From Tubulanus polymorphus (taxonomy: Eukaryota; Nemertea; Palaeonemertea; Tubulaniformes; Tubulanidae), in the NCBI RefSeq assembly GCF_964204645.1, contig NC_134026.1, positions 17,624,650 through 17,688,649 on the forward strand: a stretch of DNA of 64,000 nt. The letters are read 5' to 3'. This document shows, in pieces, positions 11,601-26,600 of the stretch. Position numbers and translations under genes: made by a program. How positions within the stretch are numbered: the first letter of the stretch is position 1; each line of letters opens with the position of its first letter. The notes beneath the pieces are model-generated. The model had not been told where the DNA came from, ran no database searches, and was given only the letters and a program-made list of their open reading frames with translations.

Positions 11601-14600
11601 AACATGTCATTTAGCATTGTTCCGGATATGATAGATCTGATTAAAGCCTTATGTAATGACAGAAATGCCCTGTCGCACTTACAAATTTCCAGAGTTACAG
11701 CATCGTACAAAATGAAACATGGCTTGGCCAAGACATTTTCAGATCAGTTTAATGAAGAACTAAATGAGAACTTCTTCTCTCTCAACATCGATGAAGCAAC
11801 AAGTTTAAGTCTGAAAAAAGTTCTTTCTATTCTCGCCAGTTTTTATTCACCCGTCGAGAAAAAAATCGTGTTTCGTCATGTCTCTTCACTTGAGGTCATC
11901 TCAGCTAAAAGTGAAAGTATTTTTAACGAGGTCATTGACGAGTTGGACCGTCAGCAGATATCTTATGATCATTTAATGTCCGTTCTCGTTGATTCATGTA
12001 ATGTCATGCGTGGCTGCAGATCCGGGTTCGAGACCAGGTTGCGTGATAAGGTCCCTCACCTTCTAAACATCGACGGCGACTCGTCGCACCACGTACACAA
12101 TTCGTCAAAACAGTTTACCAATTGTTTTGATAAAGTGATCGAAAAGCTAATTACAGATCTGTACAATGATTTGAAATGGTCACCTGACTTGCGCGATGAT
12201 TACCTTCGTGAAATATGTTCTTTGTTAGGATTTAACTTCACGATGCCCGAAAGATATGTTGTTACCAGGTGGCTGTCTTTGCACGATGCCGCTGTTGATT
12301 TAGAACGTAAGTTAGAAGCCTACACAGTGTTCTACTTCGGTTTTTTGAATCCAGGTGATCGCGTTATATATCAAGCCCGTTGCGTAGAAATTTATCGGCG
12401 CTTGGGTATTTCAGAACCTGCACGAGATCGCATTAAAGAGATACAGTCAACTGTGTAAAAACAAGAAACTTACTGAGGACGGAAAAGCAAGAAAAAATCG
12501 AATTACCGATCGATTGTTTGTCGACCGAAAACGGACAGTTATGTACCTGAATTTCCTGATTTCAGTTTTGCTTGTTCTGAAAAAATACGTTCTGAAAGTT
12601 CAAAAGCGAGAGCCGTTGATACATAAGCTTATTGATGAACAAGTCAGTGTATTCCGGGAATTTCTCTGTTGCTTTATTCGGCCTGACAAGATCCCTGCCG
12701 ATGATCGAAAATTAGTTAGTATCGATTTTGATCTTTGTATGATGAAACCGAGTGAAATGTTTGTTGGAGACAAAGCCTCAAAACTTATCAGTGAGAATCC
12801 AAAAGATCCACTTGTCAATGAATTTTACGACAAAGTCAGAAAGGCCTACATCTCTTGTGCTAAATATTTGGCAAAGAAACTACCGCTTAACAGTAAGACA
12901 CTGTTACGTATAGCTGCAATTGATCCAGCATGTCGCGGTCATACCTTGACCTTGAAATATCTAAAGGATTTGCCAAATATAGCAACACATGTTCTGAATT
13001 CAGATGAGGTTGACAGCTACCAACTTGAGGTACACCGTTACACGGCTGACAAGACACTCCCAGAACCTATTTCTGACGAGTCAATACCGGTGCCTATAGA
13101 CAAATGGTGGTCGCACATGGCTAAAGCATATCCTTATCTTTCAAAAATGGTATTTGCGCTCCTAAGTTGCTTCACATGCCCACTAGTTGAAAGTTCATTC
13201 AGCGAAATGTCGAATATTGTGGATACTACATCCAACCGGTTGAATACATCAACATACAGTGCCTTACAGACAGTGAAGTATTCGTTGGCTGGAAAGTCGG
13301 CTGTGGATTTTTTCAATAGAAATGACATTCGCCGCGATCCCATCCGTCCCACGGGTTTGAATGTAAACATGGCTTCAGCTGCACAAGTTTATAAGCAAGA
13401 ACTCGAAGAAACAAAAGAAAAGCGGGAATCTCATTTAAAAGCGATCCAAGCACGGAAAACTGAAACAATCTAAAAACGAAAAGCAAGAGAATCGAATATC
13501 GAGACAGCGAAAAGAGCTAGGATCGTTCATGCAGCAGCCGCCCAGGCCAAAGCCAAAAGGGCTGATCGAAATGAGATTCTTCAGAAATTAGCAGAGAAGT
13601 GTCGGCGGTATAGTAGAAATTGAATTGTTGCTCGGCTTACATTCTTTGTCCTTAACCTGTAATTCATGGCTATAATTCGTGTATGTTTTGTTAGAACTAT
13701 CATTTTCCGTTGTAAGTGAAAATAGTTTCAGAACGAGAGATGGTTAAACTGGACTCTTAAACGAGTTTAATCTAAATTGTTTGAAAGTTTACGGTTAAAC
13801 TGATTCCTGCGTGATCTGGATCCCGTGTGATTGTAATACTGTATAATATGGCAAATTAAATAGTTTAATATCTCTTCTTGTGTGTTGAAATAATAAAACT
13901 CAAAAAGATACCCTTATCGGATTATCATTGTGTCATTGGTTTGTGTCCAGGAGTGAATTTCAGAATCCGTAACTTAATAATTCAGAGGCCCCCTTTTCTT
14001 AGCCGAGGAAATGAGAATCGCTATTCCATTAGCAATGGACCGCGCCGGCGTTGAAATAAGAATTCCCGAGTACCGACTGTTAGCGCCACTGTGTTCTCTT
14101 GCCTTAACATAACATGCCTCAGTACCGACTGCTAGCGCCACTGTGTTCACATGCCTTATCATAATGATGCCTCAGTACTGACTGCTAGCGCCACTGCGTT
14201 CAGTACGGCGATCGCTTTTCAATTAGGAATAATATATCGTCAGTGAATTATTGAATGTTTTCCAGTAGGTTATATAGTGTAAAGGTAAATTCATAATGTT
14301 TAAAAATTTCCGCGGATTTCAATACCTCCTGTTTTCATCCCTGTGTACTAAGTGTTGTTCATTCCCTATCACTACTTAGTAAAATAATGTTCCTCACACC
14401 TTTGTGCTATTATAGTTTTGATTTTTGTGTTTACTGGTACCCTTTATTGTTGTACTGTCAGATTTGTTTATTTAGTTTCTGTCACTTCACATCTGTGAAT
14501 GCATTAGAAGTTTCTAAATTGGTTCTTTCTGTTCTCTGGTCACAATTCTAGTACATGTATAATGTATTCTACAAGAGATGACTTATGAAAATCTGGCCCA

Positions 14601-17600
14601 ATCAGTTTCCCGAATGCTGACTGGCTGCCATTTTTTCGTCATTACACTATTTCGTTGAGTACTGTTTGCACATAATGAAGTTTTCAAGGGTAATTTTGAA
14701 GAAGTCTTGATCCATTTTCTTGATGTTGCATATGTATCCCCCTAGGGTCCATCATCATACAAGCAATTGGGTCAATCAGACGCAAATGGTTGTCCTGTGA
14801 CCTTTCTCGGCCTGAATTACCAGTCTGTAGCTTGCTTAAGGTTTGCAATTTTTACATGAAATAGCAATGGGTATAGTGTGATAATGTGAGAAGAGATCTT
14901 TGACAGATTTTTTAATCAGTTGATTTTTTCTCAATTAGTAGCCATCTTAAGTCCCAAAATTCCATGGGAATTTCTTGAATTTCTCATGCATTCTATACAC
15001 CATAAATGACAATTTATTTTCTTGAAACCCTAGAGTTGTGATAGGCTAGGTCTATCGATTCTACCTATTGAAAATCATGTAGCTCTTTCAGGATGGCTTC
15101 ATAACTTTTAACATAACTGGGTGACATATATGGCAATCCATCATTTTTAGTTTATCACCAACTAACCCCTTCAGCGTATCTATCCTGCTATGCAGCGTAT
15201 ATTTCACCCACCCTATTTGGCAAGCACCCCAAAATTGTTCATAAGTTGAAATCTATTGAGATATGTCAGCACCTATTAAACAATGTCAAATATTGGTACC
15301 TTTAACTTATGAGACGCAATATGGTGGTATATCTGTTATTTTCAAAAATTCTCAAATTTTCCCTTGCAATATAGGGAGGGAAACTGTTAGCAGGTAAAAG
15401 GTTTAACACGGTTTTGAGTGTTAGCTCCACCACCAGTACTGTATAATGATAAATGGATTGATTTTTATGTAGGTGACTTCGACGTTCCATCTTCCCGAGA
15501 AGATGTTGATCGTGATAGTTCATGGAACCAATGGCTCAGAAATGAGATTCCTGAACTTTTTATTGAGGCTTTGGAGTCGTTCAAGGTAAACTGTACTTTT
15601 AAAATACCTTGTTTTTCAGAGGGCACAGAGGGATCTTTTTAGCTATGAAAATATTAGCTTATCGTACTTGGTAACATCCTATGTTACTATGCAGTATCTC
15701 AACAAGTCCATGTCATGCTTTATGAATCCAATTTGTAAGAAAAGCCTCGAGTCAAAATGACCAGGACCCAGTTCCATAGTTCTGGGGTAGGTTTTACTTG
15801 AATTTAACTTGAAAATGATTTCAACTCTGAATTGAACTCACAGTTGTTGAACAGGATTCAGGAGTGTTAAATTCTTTATCGTGCGAACACAGGATTTTTT
15901 AGGACTTTTGTGTTAGTGAAGTCCATATTGTCCAATTTATGATTTATTGAATTAGTGCTTTGTGCAAGCTAAAAATATTTCTATGAAGCATTTTATTTCT
16001 GATAAAGTATAAGTAATCCATTTTTATCGATGTTACTGGGTTCAGCATATCGACACACATCTTCCTTGTTTGGTTTGCTGCAGATATTAGCAAGCAAGTA
16101 TCCACGTGTATGACTGCAATATCAAAAACTGTTTTACTTCCGGGGGTTTTATTTCGTGATGGAAAATGGATTTTAAATTTCTACTGCGTGAAATCTTTAG
16201 TTATTTTGATTTTTGGTTGGACTTTATCTGCACTACAGAAACGTTGACACTTGTGCAAATTTGGGGGGAGGTGAAAAAATATTTTACTCAAATCAGCACT
16301 AGGCATCGATGACCTTGATTTAGCCATTGCAGATTCAATCAAATTTCTTTCAGCAAACATAAATCCAATTTAATTTTATTGAATCTGAAAAAAATAAAGA
16401 ACTGCTTATTCAGAGGGGAGTTGGTTATTAATGAGTTTCCTGTAAATGTTCACCCAATTTTTCTATAATTTCAGGTTTTGGCATCAGGTGTTGATGATGT
16501 CAGAGCAGTTATGAGATACTTACAGTTTGTACCATTGGAAGAGGAAATTGTGGATCCGTTCTTTCACCCACTTGCTACTCAAATCCATCAAAAGCTTAGG
16601 GGTAGACCATGTCTTCCTACACAGCCTAATGCTAGTAGGTAGCATTTCGTTTGTACAACGGTGCTATATTTATCATGTGAAATAGCTATTTTTCATTGTC
16701 ACTCTGATTTACAGACCAAGAAATTGAATGGAAATTACCATCGCAGATGGTCATATGCCCAGATCTATTGGTACATGAAGTAATTACTCCTACTTTGCTG
16801 CTTCAACACTTGGGATTGTCGTATTTACACGCGGACGTGTCTTCTCTCATATCATCTGCAATGTTACTTAGCCTTGGAGTCCAAATGTTGTCAAGTCAAC
16901 ATATACTTGACATCGGAAAGTCAATCGCTCAACAATGGGAGAAGAAAGACAGCTTCACTGAAGGTCTGTACACGCATGGCCTATGACCAAAAAAATAACA
17001 TGTCCATGTGTCATTTAAAAGTACTGCAGTTAAATTTCTCGCTTTTCTTCGCAAGTTCTTAAAACTTTTTTGTTGAACATTCTTTGCACTGAGGCTATAT
17101 TTACCATGAATGAATAAGCACGTGCAATTAGGTAGTTGTAATACTTGTAATACTATACTGTGTTGTAATACTAGACTGTGTGTCCTGCAGGTACATGCAC
17201 AGGTTTGCCGCAGGTACATGCGCAAGTTTGCCACAAGAAAACTTAACGGCAGCATTCTGATTGCTCGTAAAATCGCTGAGGGATATCTGGTAATGACATA
17301 ATCCTAGCTGCACATGAAGCTGCACGCTTGGGCTATACTATTGTGGCAAGGTTTTTGGTTTACCTTTGTCAGCGATATGAAGTTGGCATTGAGCCAATTC
17401 ATGTAAAATCGCGGTACGTTTTTTTATGTGAGCATTTGTTTCATTGGTTCTCGGCTTAAACGACGTATTATCGATGCAATTGAAGACATGGCGAAACTCC
17501 GTCGATGACATGGTCAACATTGTTAAAATTCTACGAAAAACTGTTTTTGGCGGTAAAATTCTTAGCTCTCGCGTATAAAATTGCAATGACCTCGATTGGG

Positions 17601-20600
17601 GGGGGGCGTTGTCTCTACGATCAAATGTGATTGGCTGTTTTTGGGATATACGGGGAATTCCGGCGCTACTGAAATAATTATGGGAAAGCCATAGAATGGC
17701 GAATGTTTCATTGGACTAGGTGCCGTATACGTGCAAATTTCAAATGCTCATTGCTGGTGAGAATGTAATTATTCTCCGCCATAGGTATTGTTTCATTTTA
17801 ATACCCGGTGATTGATTTGATTGACATTGAAGTGTAAGCGAACATTCACTTACACAAGGCCTCCACATGCGCGCGGAAATCATTAGATTGGACTGTTGCA
17901 CACACAAACACACGCCCGTACAGTATACACTACTATAGTGATACTGTAACGCTGCTTGCTGGCGCGTCTGACATTTCATCAGCAGAAGAGCGCTGTGTTT
18001 TCTGTTTGATAGAATTTGTAATAAATTGTAATTTCTTTTGACCTGAAAATACTAAGCAGCAAACTATAGCTATAAGTCGAGGTCTGAATATTGTAGTGGT
18101 AAATTCCAGGATTTAAAATGATCTAATACGCCGATTTCTTACTGCACCGGTCCGCGGCCATACTTACAGCCACCCTCTGATATGTGACATCATATGAATT
18201 TTATTTGAATATTTTTTCATATTATGAAAAAATATTTCTTTGAAAATATAAAATAGTTTCCATGCCGCGCCTACCTGTACCCTACGAAATTTTGGATGTG
18301 GACCATAAACAAATGTATATCTTTGGTCTTATTTGACTACAAAATAATCCTTTAAGAAAGATAAAATACAATATTTAAACTTGTAGAACTTCGAAGTCAC
18401 AAATTAAAAAGATTTTTCAAGCAATGCCCTTACCCCAAACAACCTCTAGCTTTCAAGGTAAACCACACTTTGCCCATGGGCAATTTATTGTACCTCGGCT
18501 AGTCTCGATGCCATCAGGTTCAATTCAGTGAGGATGACAGGGACTGTTATGAGCTAGTATGGCATGATTAATAAACAGTGCAGCACCCATTGTTGTATAT
18601 TTATTTGTGCAGTGACGGTTTAACGGATACTATTTTACATAAGCAGTGCTAATGGACCCCCAAAATAGTGATGATTAAAGCAAAATGACAATTATGAATG
18701 ACGAATTAACCATAGAAACGTTAAGGAAATAAAGAAACGTTTATCTTTTCTTCGTTTATGTTTACAGATGATATAGTCAGTCTCGCCAAATGGTTGGTGT
18801 GTATTCATCGTAGTTTGGATGAGTTTCAAGATAATTCGACAATTCTTAATCAGATTCGGGCAATGAAGATATTTCCGCTCACCTGCGGGCGGCTCATATC
18901 GCTAGCCTCTGGAACTGTGTTCTTTCCTCAGATGGCTGGGAAAGATTCCAATGCAAAATCGAAACCTAGTCGAAGGTGCACTTATGGAGGTAAACTTTTG
19001 GGCAAAGCATCGAACCTGATCAATCAACTTAGTACTGGATATAATATATCATATACGGGCCTAACATAACATAACATATCGTATAAAATATACGAAATTT
19101 TACAAATCTATGAATATACCGTAAAATAAGCCTGTTGCATTTTCAACTCATACATTTATCTTCGCAGATTATCCCCCAGATGTAAGCATTCTAAACCTGG
19201 CGATATTGTCATGTCTTGATGAAGTAGCTAATCCACAGATAAAAAGAATGCTTGAAGAACTCGGCGTCAAACATCTGAATGCACCAGATGTTATAAATCA
19301 TCACATTGTGCCTATACTTAAGTCAGACATTTGGAAGGTATGTGATTATAAGAGAAGTCAGAAATTTTCAAAATCTAACAGTGTCTAAACATGAATTTAG
19401 GAGAGAGTTGAGAACTTGGGAATGAATCATGTATGAATTCAATTGATGTTGCTATTATGTACTAGCATGCTTTTTAGCCGACTTGGGACTTAGGCCTAAC
19501 GGACTATTGCATTTATTTTTCTTCCGGAGATAGAATCCAGTTATTTTGGGAAGTTTTGAAGACGCTTCAATGGATTGTCTGGATCTTTGGTATACAGATG
19601 CATCTTCTGCCTTAAAACTGGCCCGACCAGACTCAAGATGGCCGACTGGCAACCATTGTTGTTTGCCAAAATCGCACAATTTTAGGATCAACTGTGTTGA
19701 TCCTTATAGAATGCTCCTGAGAGTAACTTTCTGTTAGCTCTTGGTGGCACATTGTAACCAATGGATATACACAGCTGATATTTTGTCAATAGGTGGAAAA
19801 TAGATAGCAGAATTGATATAGCAGGTTTCGTCCATCAGTTCTAAGCTATTTGGAAGTACTGGGAGAAAATGTGCACAATTTTGATAAATTGTTTCCCATT
19901 CTACTATACTTGACCTAGTTTTATGACATCACAGGGAAAGCCATTCAGAGGGCATCACTTGGAAATTCCTCTAGAAGGGCTTTGCCAGTGACATCATTAC
20001 AGAGAACTGTTCTACCATGTACTTGTGACTCATAGGGAAACCCAGTACCATGTATATCAACTGTATATCAAGTTGAACATGCGTACTACACAGTGCACCA
20101 TGATGATTTCGTCTTTATCAGCTGTTTATATATAATCGCAGATCCAAGAACAAAACGATTTTTGTGCTCTAAACTAAAATGTGCTCAATTGATCCTAATG
20201 GACCCATGGTTCTTTATTGAAGTATTCAAGGGAAATCTTGAGAAAGCTTTGATGAAATATCTTGATCTTTTCAATATGTTTGTATTATGTATTATCATGG
20301 TGCAGCAGCATAACAAAAATTGGGTCAATTGAACGCAATATTGCCATCATGTGACCTTTTCTGTGCCCTCCTGTAGCTCCCAAATGGTTGGCCATTTTTC
20401 ATTAAAATTCGTGATGGTTATTGATACTTTGAGAATGGCTCTTATACATATTGAATGAATTCTTTGATCAGTTAAGTGTGACTTGATCGGTAGCCATCTT
20501 AGTGTCATCAGTCCTCATTTCTTGATCAAAAATGATTTTTTGAGAAAAATATTGACAGGATTTAACTTGATATTTGATCAATTTTAACATTGTCGTAGTA

Positions 20601-23600
20601 TTCATCTCCCCACATGGACTTGGGGTTACCCAGATTTTTTTTCTCGCCACCAGGGAGTGTTGAATATTGAATTACATACAATTTTCCTATTTATATTGGT
20701 ACCTATGGATATTTTGTAACCAGACGCGACTGCAAAACTGTAACTCAAGACAGGTTATTTGATTGTGGTGAATTTCAAACTCATTGAACGATTACTGTAT
20801 TCCTTCACCAGGGAATGTTGAATATGGAATTGTCAGAGAATATGGAATTGTCAGATTGTGAAGCATTTCACCAAGTGGGCAGGGTGTCCCTGGACCCCTA
20901 GTTTGAACATTTCATGGTTTTCTCAGTAATGTAGGAGATTAAATTAAATGTTTTTCAGGACAAAGATGAGGATACACTGATTAGTTACGTCATTTACCTG
21001 AAAATTCAACTGTCGAAAGAACCAAACATTCTAAATCTATCAAGTTTGCTAGGATGCGTACCTGTAAAAACGAATCGAGGAATGAAGAACCCTTCAACGG
21101 ATGCTATTCACTTCACACCTGACTATGAAAATGTATTGGATCTACAAAGATCTTTACCAGGTCCGTCTCATTGATCACCAGAGCAGTAATAATTCTGCAG
21201 AATGTTTCCGTTTGGCCAGTATTCTCACTTCGTTAATTGGTTCATATGTGGATAGAATCCAGTTTTTTTGGGAAGTTTTGATTAGATCTTGACATGAACC
21301 TGCCTTAGCTCAAAAATTGGTTCAGTCATAGTCAAGACAAGCTGACTAGCAGCAATTGTTTGTTGCTGAAATCAACTCAGAGCAGCTTTCTTGTAAGGCA
21401 AAGTATAAATTTGAAGATTCTTTGCTTATGTACCTACCATATCAGTTGAGCGATTTTAGGCCTAAAATTCAGACCTATGCACCACCTATACAATATTGTA
21501 CGAATGGAATTCGATACCCCGAGTATGATGTTACTATCAAGCGCTGAGTACGATATTACTACCAAGCACCGAGCACAGTATTGCTACTAAGCGCCAAATA
21601 TAGAATCATTACTCTGCACTGGGTATATCTACCAAGCAATGGGTCCAGTATTACAATTTTGTGCTGAGTACAGTATTACTATCCAGTACCAAGTACAGTA
21701 CTACTTCCCAGTACCAAGTACAGTATTACTACCCAGTGCCAGGTACAGTATTATGGTACAGTTGTACTATCCAGTACCAAGTACAGTATTACTATCCAGT
21801 ACCAAGTACAGTATAATAACCCAGTGCTGGGTACAGTATTACTATCCAGTACCAAGTACAGTATTACTACCCAGTGCCAGGTACAGTATTACTATCCAGT
21901 ACCAAGTACAGTATTACTACCCAGTGCCAGGTACAGTATTACTATCCAGTACCAAGTACAGTTTACTACTTCCCAGTACCAAGTAGAGTATTACTACCCA
22001 GTGCGGGGTACAGTATTACTTATCACCTAGTAACAGTATTGTTACTCAGCACTGAATACAGTAATACTAATGAGCACCGAGTACAGTATTACCACTCAAC
22101 ACCAAGTACAGTATTGCTACTCAGCACCGAGTGGAGTATTATTACTCAGCACTGAGTACAGTATTACTACTCAGTACTCGGTACAGTATTAAAGTGCTAA
22201 GTCCAGTATTGTTACTCAGCGCCGAGTACAGCATTATTACTCAGTGCTGAGTACAGCATTATTACCCAGTGCGAAGTACAGTATTGTTACTGTATTGTCC
22301 TCCAAAAAACCTCCAACCAATTTATATAGTTATCTAGAAGAATGGAAGAAGCTCTTCAAATAAAACAATAGAAAAATCACCAAACCACCTCGGCCCTTCT
22401 CCACTCAATCCCGCCCTATGGTCTATGTGGAGGCGTTTTGACAAAAATTGCACTGATTTTCATGTTAGAATATCTGAAAGTATTTTAATTATGGGGAACA
22501 ATATTAGGGTAGTTTTGTGTCGACCGCACATAACTACAGATAACTGCTGTGTCGACTCGAGAATGACATTGGGAAAGCCCTCCAGTGAAGTGCTTTCCCA
22601 GTGATGTCATCAAGAACATACACGTAGAACAGATCGTTCTGCCGGTAGTGATTCATAGGGAAAACCCCTTACCTTGTATATCATCAAAGTTGAAGATGCT
22701 TACTATACAGTGCACCATGATTTCATCGTTATACGTTATTGCAAATCTGAGAAAAAATTGATTTTTGTGCTCAAGTAAAACCTACTAGCTCAGTTGATCC
22801 ATCTGGGCCCATGGTCCTTAGATTAGTTTTTGTTTTGTGTTTTTCTTAAATTGAGATGATATGAAAATAATGCATGTGGCCCATAAGAAATACTTCCCGC
22901 CAAGTTTATTTACTGCGTACTAATCCAGACATCAACGTCAACCAAGCCAAGACCTGTTAATTACGTACTGACGTTTTATCGATATTATGGATTGAAAATG
23001 CCCGGCGCGTTGGAAGCAATTTTTGATTGCTACAGCCAAATGCCGATTTCGGACGGTTCTAAATATTGCCTCGGCAAATTTACTTCATTTCTCCAAAAAC
23101 GTGGTATTCAAAGAAAAAAAAACATCATGTAGTTAAAATATTGCTGGATTCGCTGCACCTCTAACGCCACTGAATGCACCTGGCTAAAATTATACTTTCA
23201 ACTCGTTTCTCAAAATTCTCATTCGCTCTAATCGCATTCATTCTCAATCCATAGGCCTGCCGTGCCTAATTTTTAGCCCACTTGCGACTTTAGTCCCAGC
23301 GGGCTATTGCGCTCAATTTTTGTTCTTCCTTTTGTCCGTCCGTAGACGGAATCCAGTCACTTAGGGAAGTTTTGAAGACGCTTCAATGTTATGTCTTGAT
23401 ATTTGGGTTACACATGTATCTACCCTAGACACATCTTCAGGCCAAAAAAACTGGCCCTGTCAGAATCAAGATGGCCGACTGGTAGCCATTGTTGTTCACC
23501 AAAATCAGCACTTTTTACACGTTTTTGAACTTGTTGAGAGAAATTTTGAAGACGCTTTGATCAATTACCTTGATCTTTCGTATATTTGAATCCCCGAGGG

Positions 23601-26600
23601 CCCATCAGCATAACAAAAATTGGGTCGATCGGACTAAAGATGGCCATCCTATGACCTTTTTAGTGCCCAAAAATGTCAATTTTGGCCCGAATTCTGAGTC
23701 ATGTAGCTTCCGACTGGTTTGCCATTTCTCATTGCAATTGCTGATGGGTATTCTTTGGAAAGGGATATTTTAAGGGAAGTTAATACCTGACACAGGTATT
23801 TTTGATCAGCCAATTATGACGCAATTGGCAGCCATCTTGGTGTCATCAGTACACATTTGTAGGTGGGAAAAAGTTTTTCGACATTTTATTGATACCTAAG
23901 CATATTTTGTGACCACAATGAATTAAAAAGTTGTAGCTCATAACGTGTTCTATGATTGTGGTGAGTTTCAAGGTCATTGGTTTTTGTATATGGCCACCAG
24001 GGGGCGTTGAATAATACAATATCTTGGTATTTCTATATTATATTTGTACCAATGCATATTTTGTTAACACAATCAATTGCAAAGTTGTAGCTCATGACAT
24101 CGTCTATGATTGTGGTGAGTTTTAAGGATATCAGTTATTCTATATGGTCACAAGGGGGCGTTGATTAGTAGAATAACTTAGTATTTCCTTATTATATTGG
24201 CACCTAGGCATATCTTGTTACCATGATCGATTGCAAAGATGTAGTTTATGACATGTTCTGTGATTGTGGTGAGTTTCAAGGTCATTGGGTTTTGGTTATG
24301 GTCACCAGGGGGTATTGAATAGTAGAATATCTTAGTATTTCCATATTAAATTAGTAACGAGGCATATTTTGTTATCACAATCAATTACAAATGATTGTGG
24401 TGAGTTCCTAGGTCATTGGTTTTTGTATATGGTCACCAGGGGGCATTGAAAATTGAAATTGTTAGATTGTTAAGCGTTTCAAACCACTTCCCAAGTGGGC
24501 ATGGTGCCCTTGGACCCCTAGTTTGTCGAGCTTTTATATTTCGAGCTTCAGTAGCTTTGGTCCTCTAGTTTGGAAAATACGGGGCGCTGCACTGCAATCA
24601 CTGCAATCGCGCATGCAGTGAAAGGGTTAGATACTTCTAATAAGTTTAAAGTAAAAATCAGCCCATAGATATGTCATAATCCATAAAGGAACCTGAAAAA
24701 CTGAATATAATCTATTAATCTATTGATTATTTATTTACTTTACAGGTTACTCATGGGTTTTGTTAGATGCGTGTTATTTACCAGTGCCCCCATCTCGGCA
24801 TGATAAAGAGACATGGACTGTATTCTTTGCGAGTCTTGGTGTTCTCAGAAATTTGTCTGTCAGGAAGCGTCAAAAGTGTTTCACTCTAGCTGAATTAGTA
24901 AGTTTATTCACAATGATGAATTTCTGTATTTTAAAAATTCTTTGATAACAGTGTCTATATCTATATCATAGTTATATGTGTGTGAGCAAGAAATTTTCTT
25001 TGACAAAAAATAGTGAAACCCAAAATTTTGTGGGGGTTCAGACCTGTACAGACTCAAGTTTCGGTGTGACAGTTTATGATGGTTTGCGCATTTGATTGAA
25101 ATCCGATATTTTTTTCTTTGTCTGGTCAGGTTCTGAGATCTGTGTAAATCCATTGAGATAATTGGGGGAGGAGGGTAGGTTGTGAGTCGGTCTTGTCACG
25201 GACATCGACAACTCAATCAGACCGTATAAGCGTCTTTGAGTATTGTTTTGTCGATCTCTGGTTTATTGCACAATAGCCTACTGCGGCTATAAATAGTACA
25301 ACATAGAATCGATACACGATCTATATCTGAGACTGCAGTGAAATGAGAAAAACGTGGATTTATGTGATAAAACATGTGTCATAGATGGCGCAAAACCCTA
25401 TAGAAAATTATACTTGATAACTTAAGCTAAATTGACCCAAAGCTTGCCAACCTGAAACAACATTTTGACCACTTGACCAATTATTTTGAAATTTTAGTGT
25501 CAAGATTCACCTGTAAGATGGTATTTTCCAACTACTTAGTTTCCTCACTTGTTGGAAATACAGTATTTCATTTTTCTCTGGAAACCTTGTGTATGTGTGT
25601 GTATAGCATTTTGCAAGTCTTAATACATAGTACAGCAACTACATGTGCTCGGAGTATAACAGCAGTTAAAACAAATTAATTGACATATAATGAAATACAA
25701 AAATCTATGTAATTTAGGGTTAACAACTGCCCTTATCTTATTGCCAAGAAAATATGGGATGAAAAATGTTATTTTGAAATAAGTTTTTTGCACATTATTT
25801 TTATTTATTTTAGGAAAAGTCAGAGTGGGCAGCTGTTGTACCATTATTAGATGGAAAATTAGGACCATTCAAAATTGATGATTATGTCTGTGATGAGTTC
25901 TATTCCCTCGTCACTTACAATGAGGAAGAAGTCTCTCACATGCAGCAGATGAAAACGCTGTATCAATGGCTATCGCGACAATTCAGCCACTTGAATAAGT
26001 ATCTAAAGACTAGTGTGATGAATGAAGCCAATGAGGAAATAAAACAGGTTGAATCCACATTTGGTATGCAACTGACAAATCTAGCCTGGGTTCCTGGCAT
26101 TATAACCACATTTACAAGTATGCCCAATCCCAGTAAGCAATGTGAAGAAAAGCTGTTCTGTGGTAAAGAACTGTTTGTGCCAAATCGGCCGTCAAAGGAG
26201 TATTTTGATTGCCATGTCACATATTTGAATACTGGAGAATCAAATGCTACAGATCTATCAAATTACCTCGGTATGTCTTCACACATAACTGCTGAAATGG
26301 TAAAGAACCTTTTGATCAGCTGGTGCAGACGTGATGGTACTGAGAAGGTGAAAACATTTGTCACAAACCTACATCATATCAAAACAGTTTATTACTATCT
26401 GGGAAAATACCTTAGTATTTTTATTATGCGCGAATTGTTCACCCAGCATCCTATAATATTTGTGCCGATCAAAACTGATTTTGTTTCTGATGGAGAGGAG
26501 TATGTAAGGGGTCAATTCTTATATTGCGTAGAAGTATGTTGGTCTGATCCAACCAATCTTTTCCGGCAATATGCCATTGAATTGGAAGACTTTCACGGAG

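Larger units (their letters stand above)
10589..14343 (+). mobile_element. hAT-type DNA transposon with TIRs and 6-bp TSD
   Basis: Both ends carry CAGGGATGAAAA as a perfect 12-bp terminal inverted repeat (10589-10600 and 14332-14343), with CCGCGG a little further in at both ends. TGTACT flanks it flush on both sides (10583-10588, 14344-14349), a 6-bp target duplication. It is 3755 bp, in the intron between exons 3 and 4. It contains a broken hAT transposase gene and, near the right end, a 52-bp tandem repeat. hAT elements usually make 8-bp duplications, but 5- and 6-bp groups are known. Confidence 0.88.
21161..24745. other. Intron 9
   Basis: Apart from the minisatellite and the complete family A copy, it holds a family A fragment (21245-21370). 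Unassigned sequence at 22300-23260 includes another copy of the 'TGGGCCCATGGTCCTTAGA' block also seen near 20200 and 54700. Confidence 0.6.

Noticed and set aside
16635-16640. Donor at 16639 (GTAGCA) for exon 5
   Set aside because: It gives phase 2 and breaks the frame with exon 6; the donor at 16635 gives the needed phase 1.
21639-22155. ORFs of 68-115 residues with repeating PVPSTVLLPS
   Set aside because: They are translations of the 25-bp minisatellite in different frames, with no start context or splice sites.
25963-26220. Minus-strand ORF of 85 residues
   Set aside because: It is the antisense shadow of exon 11.
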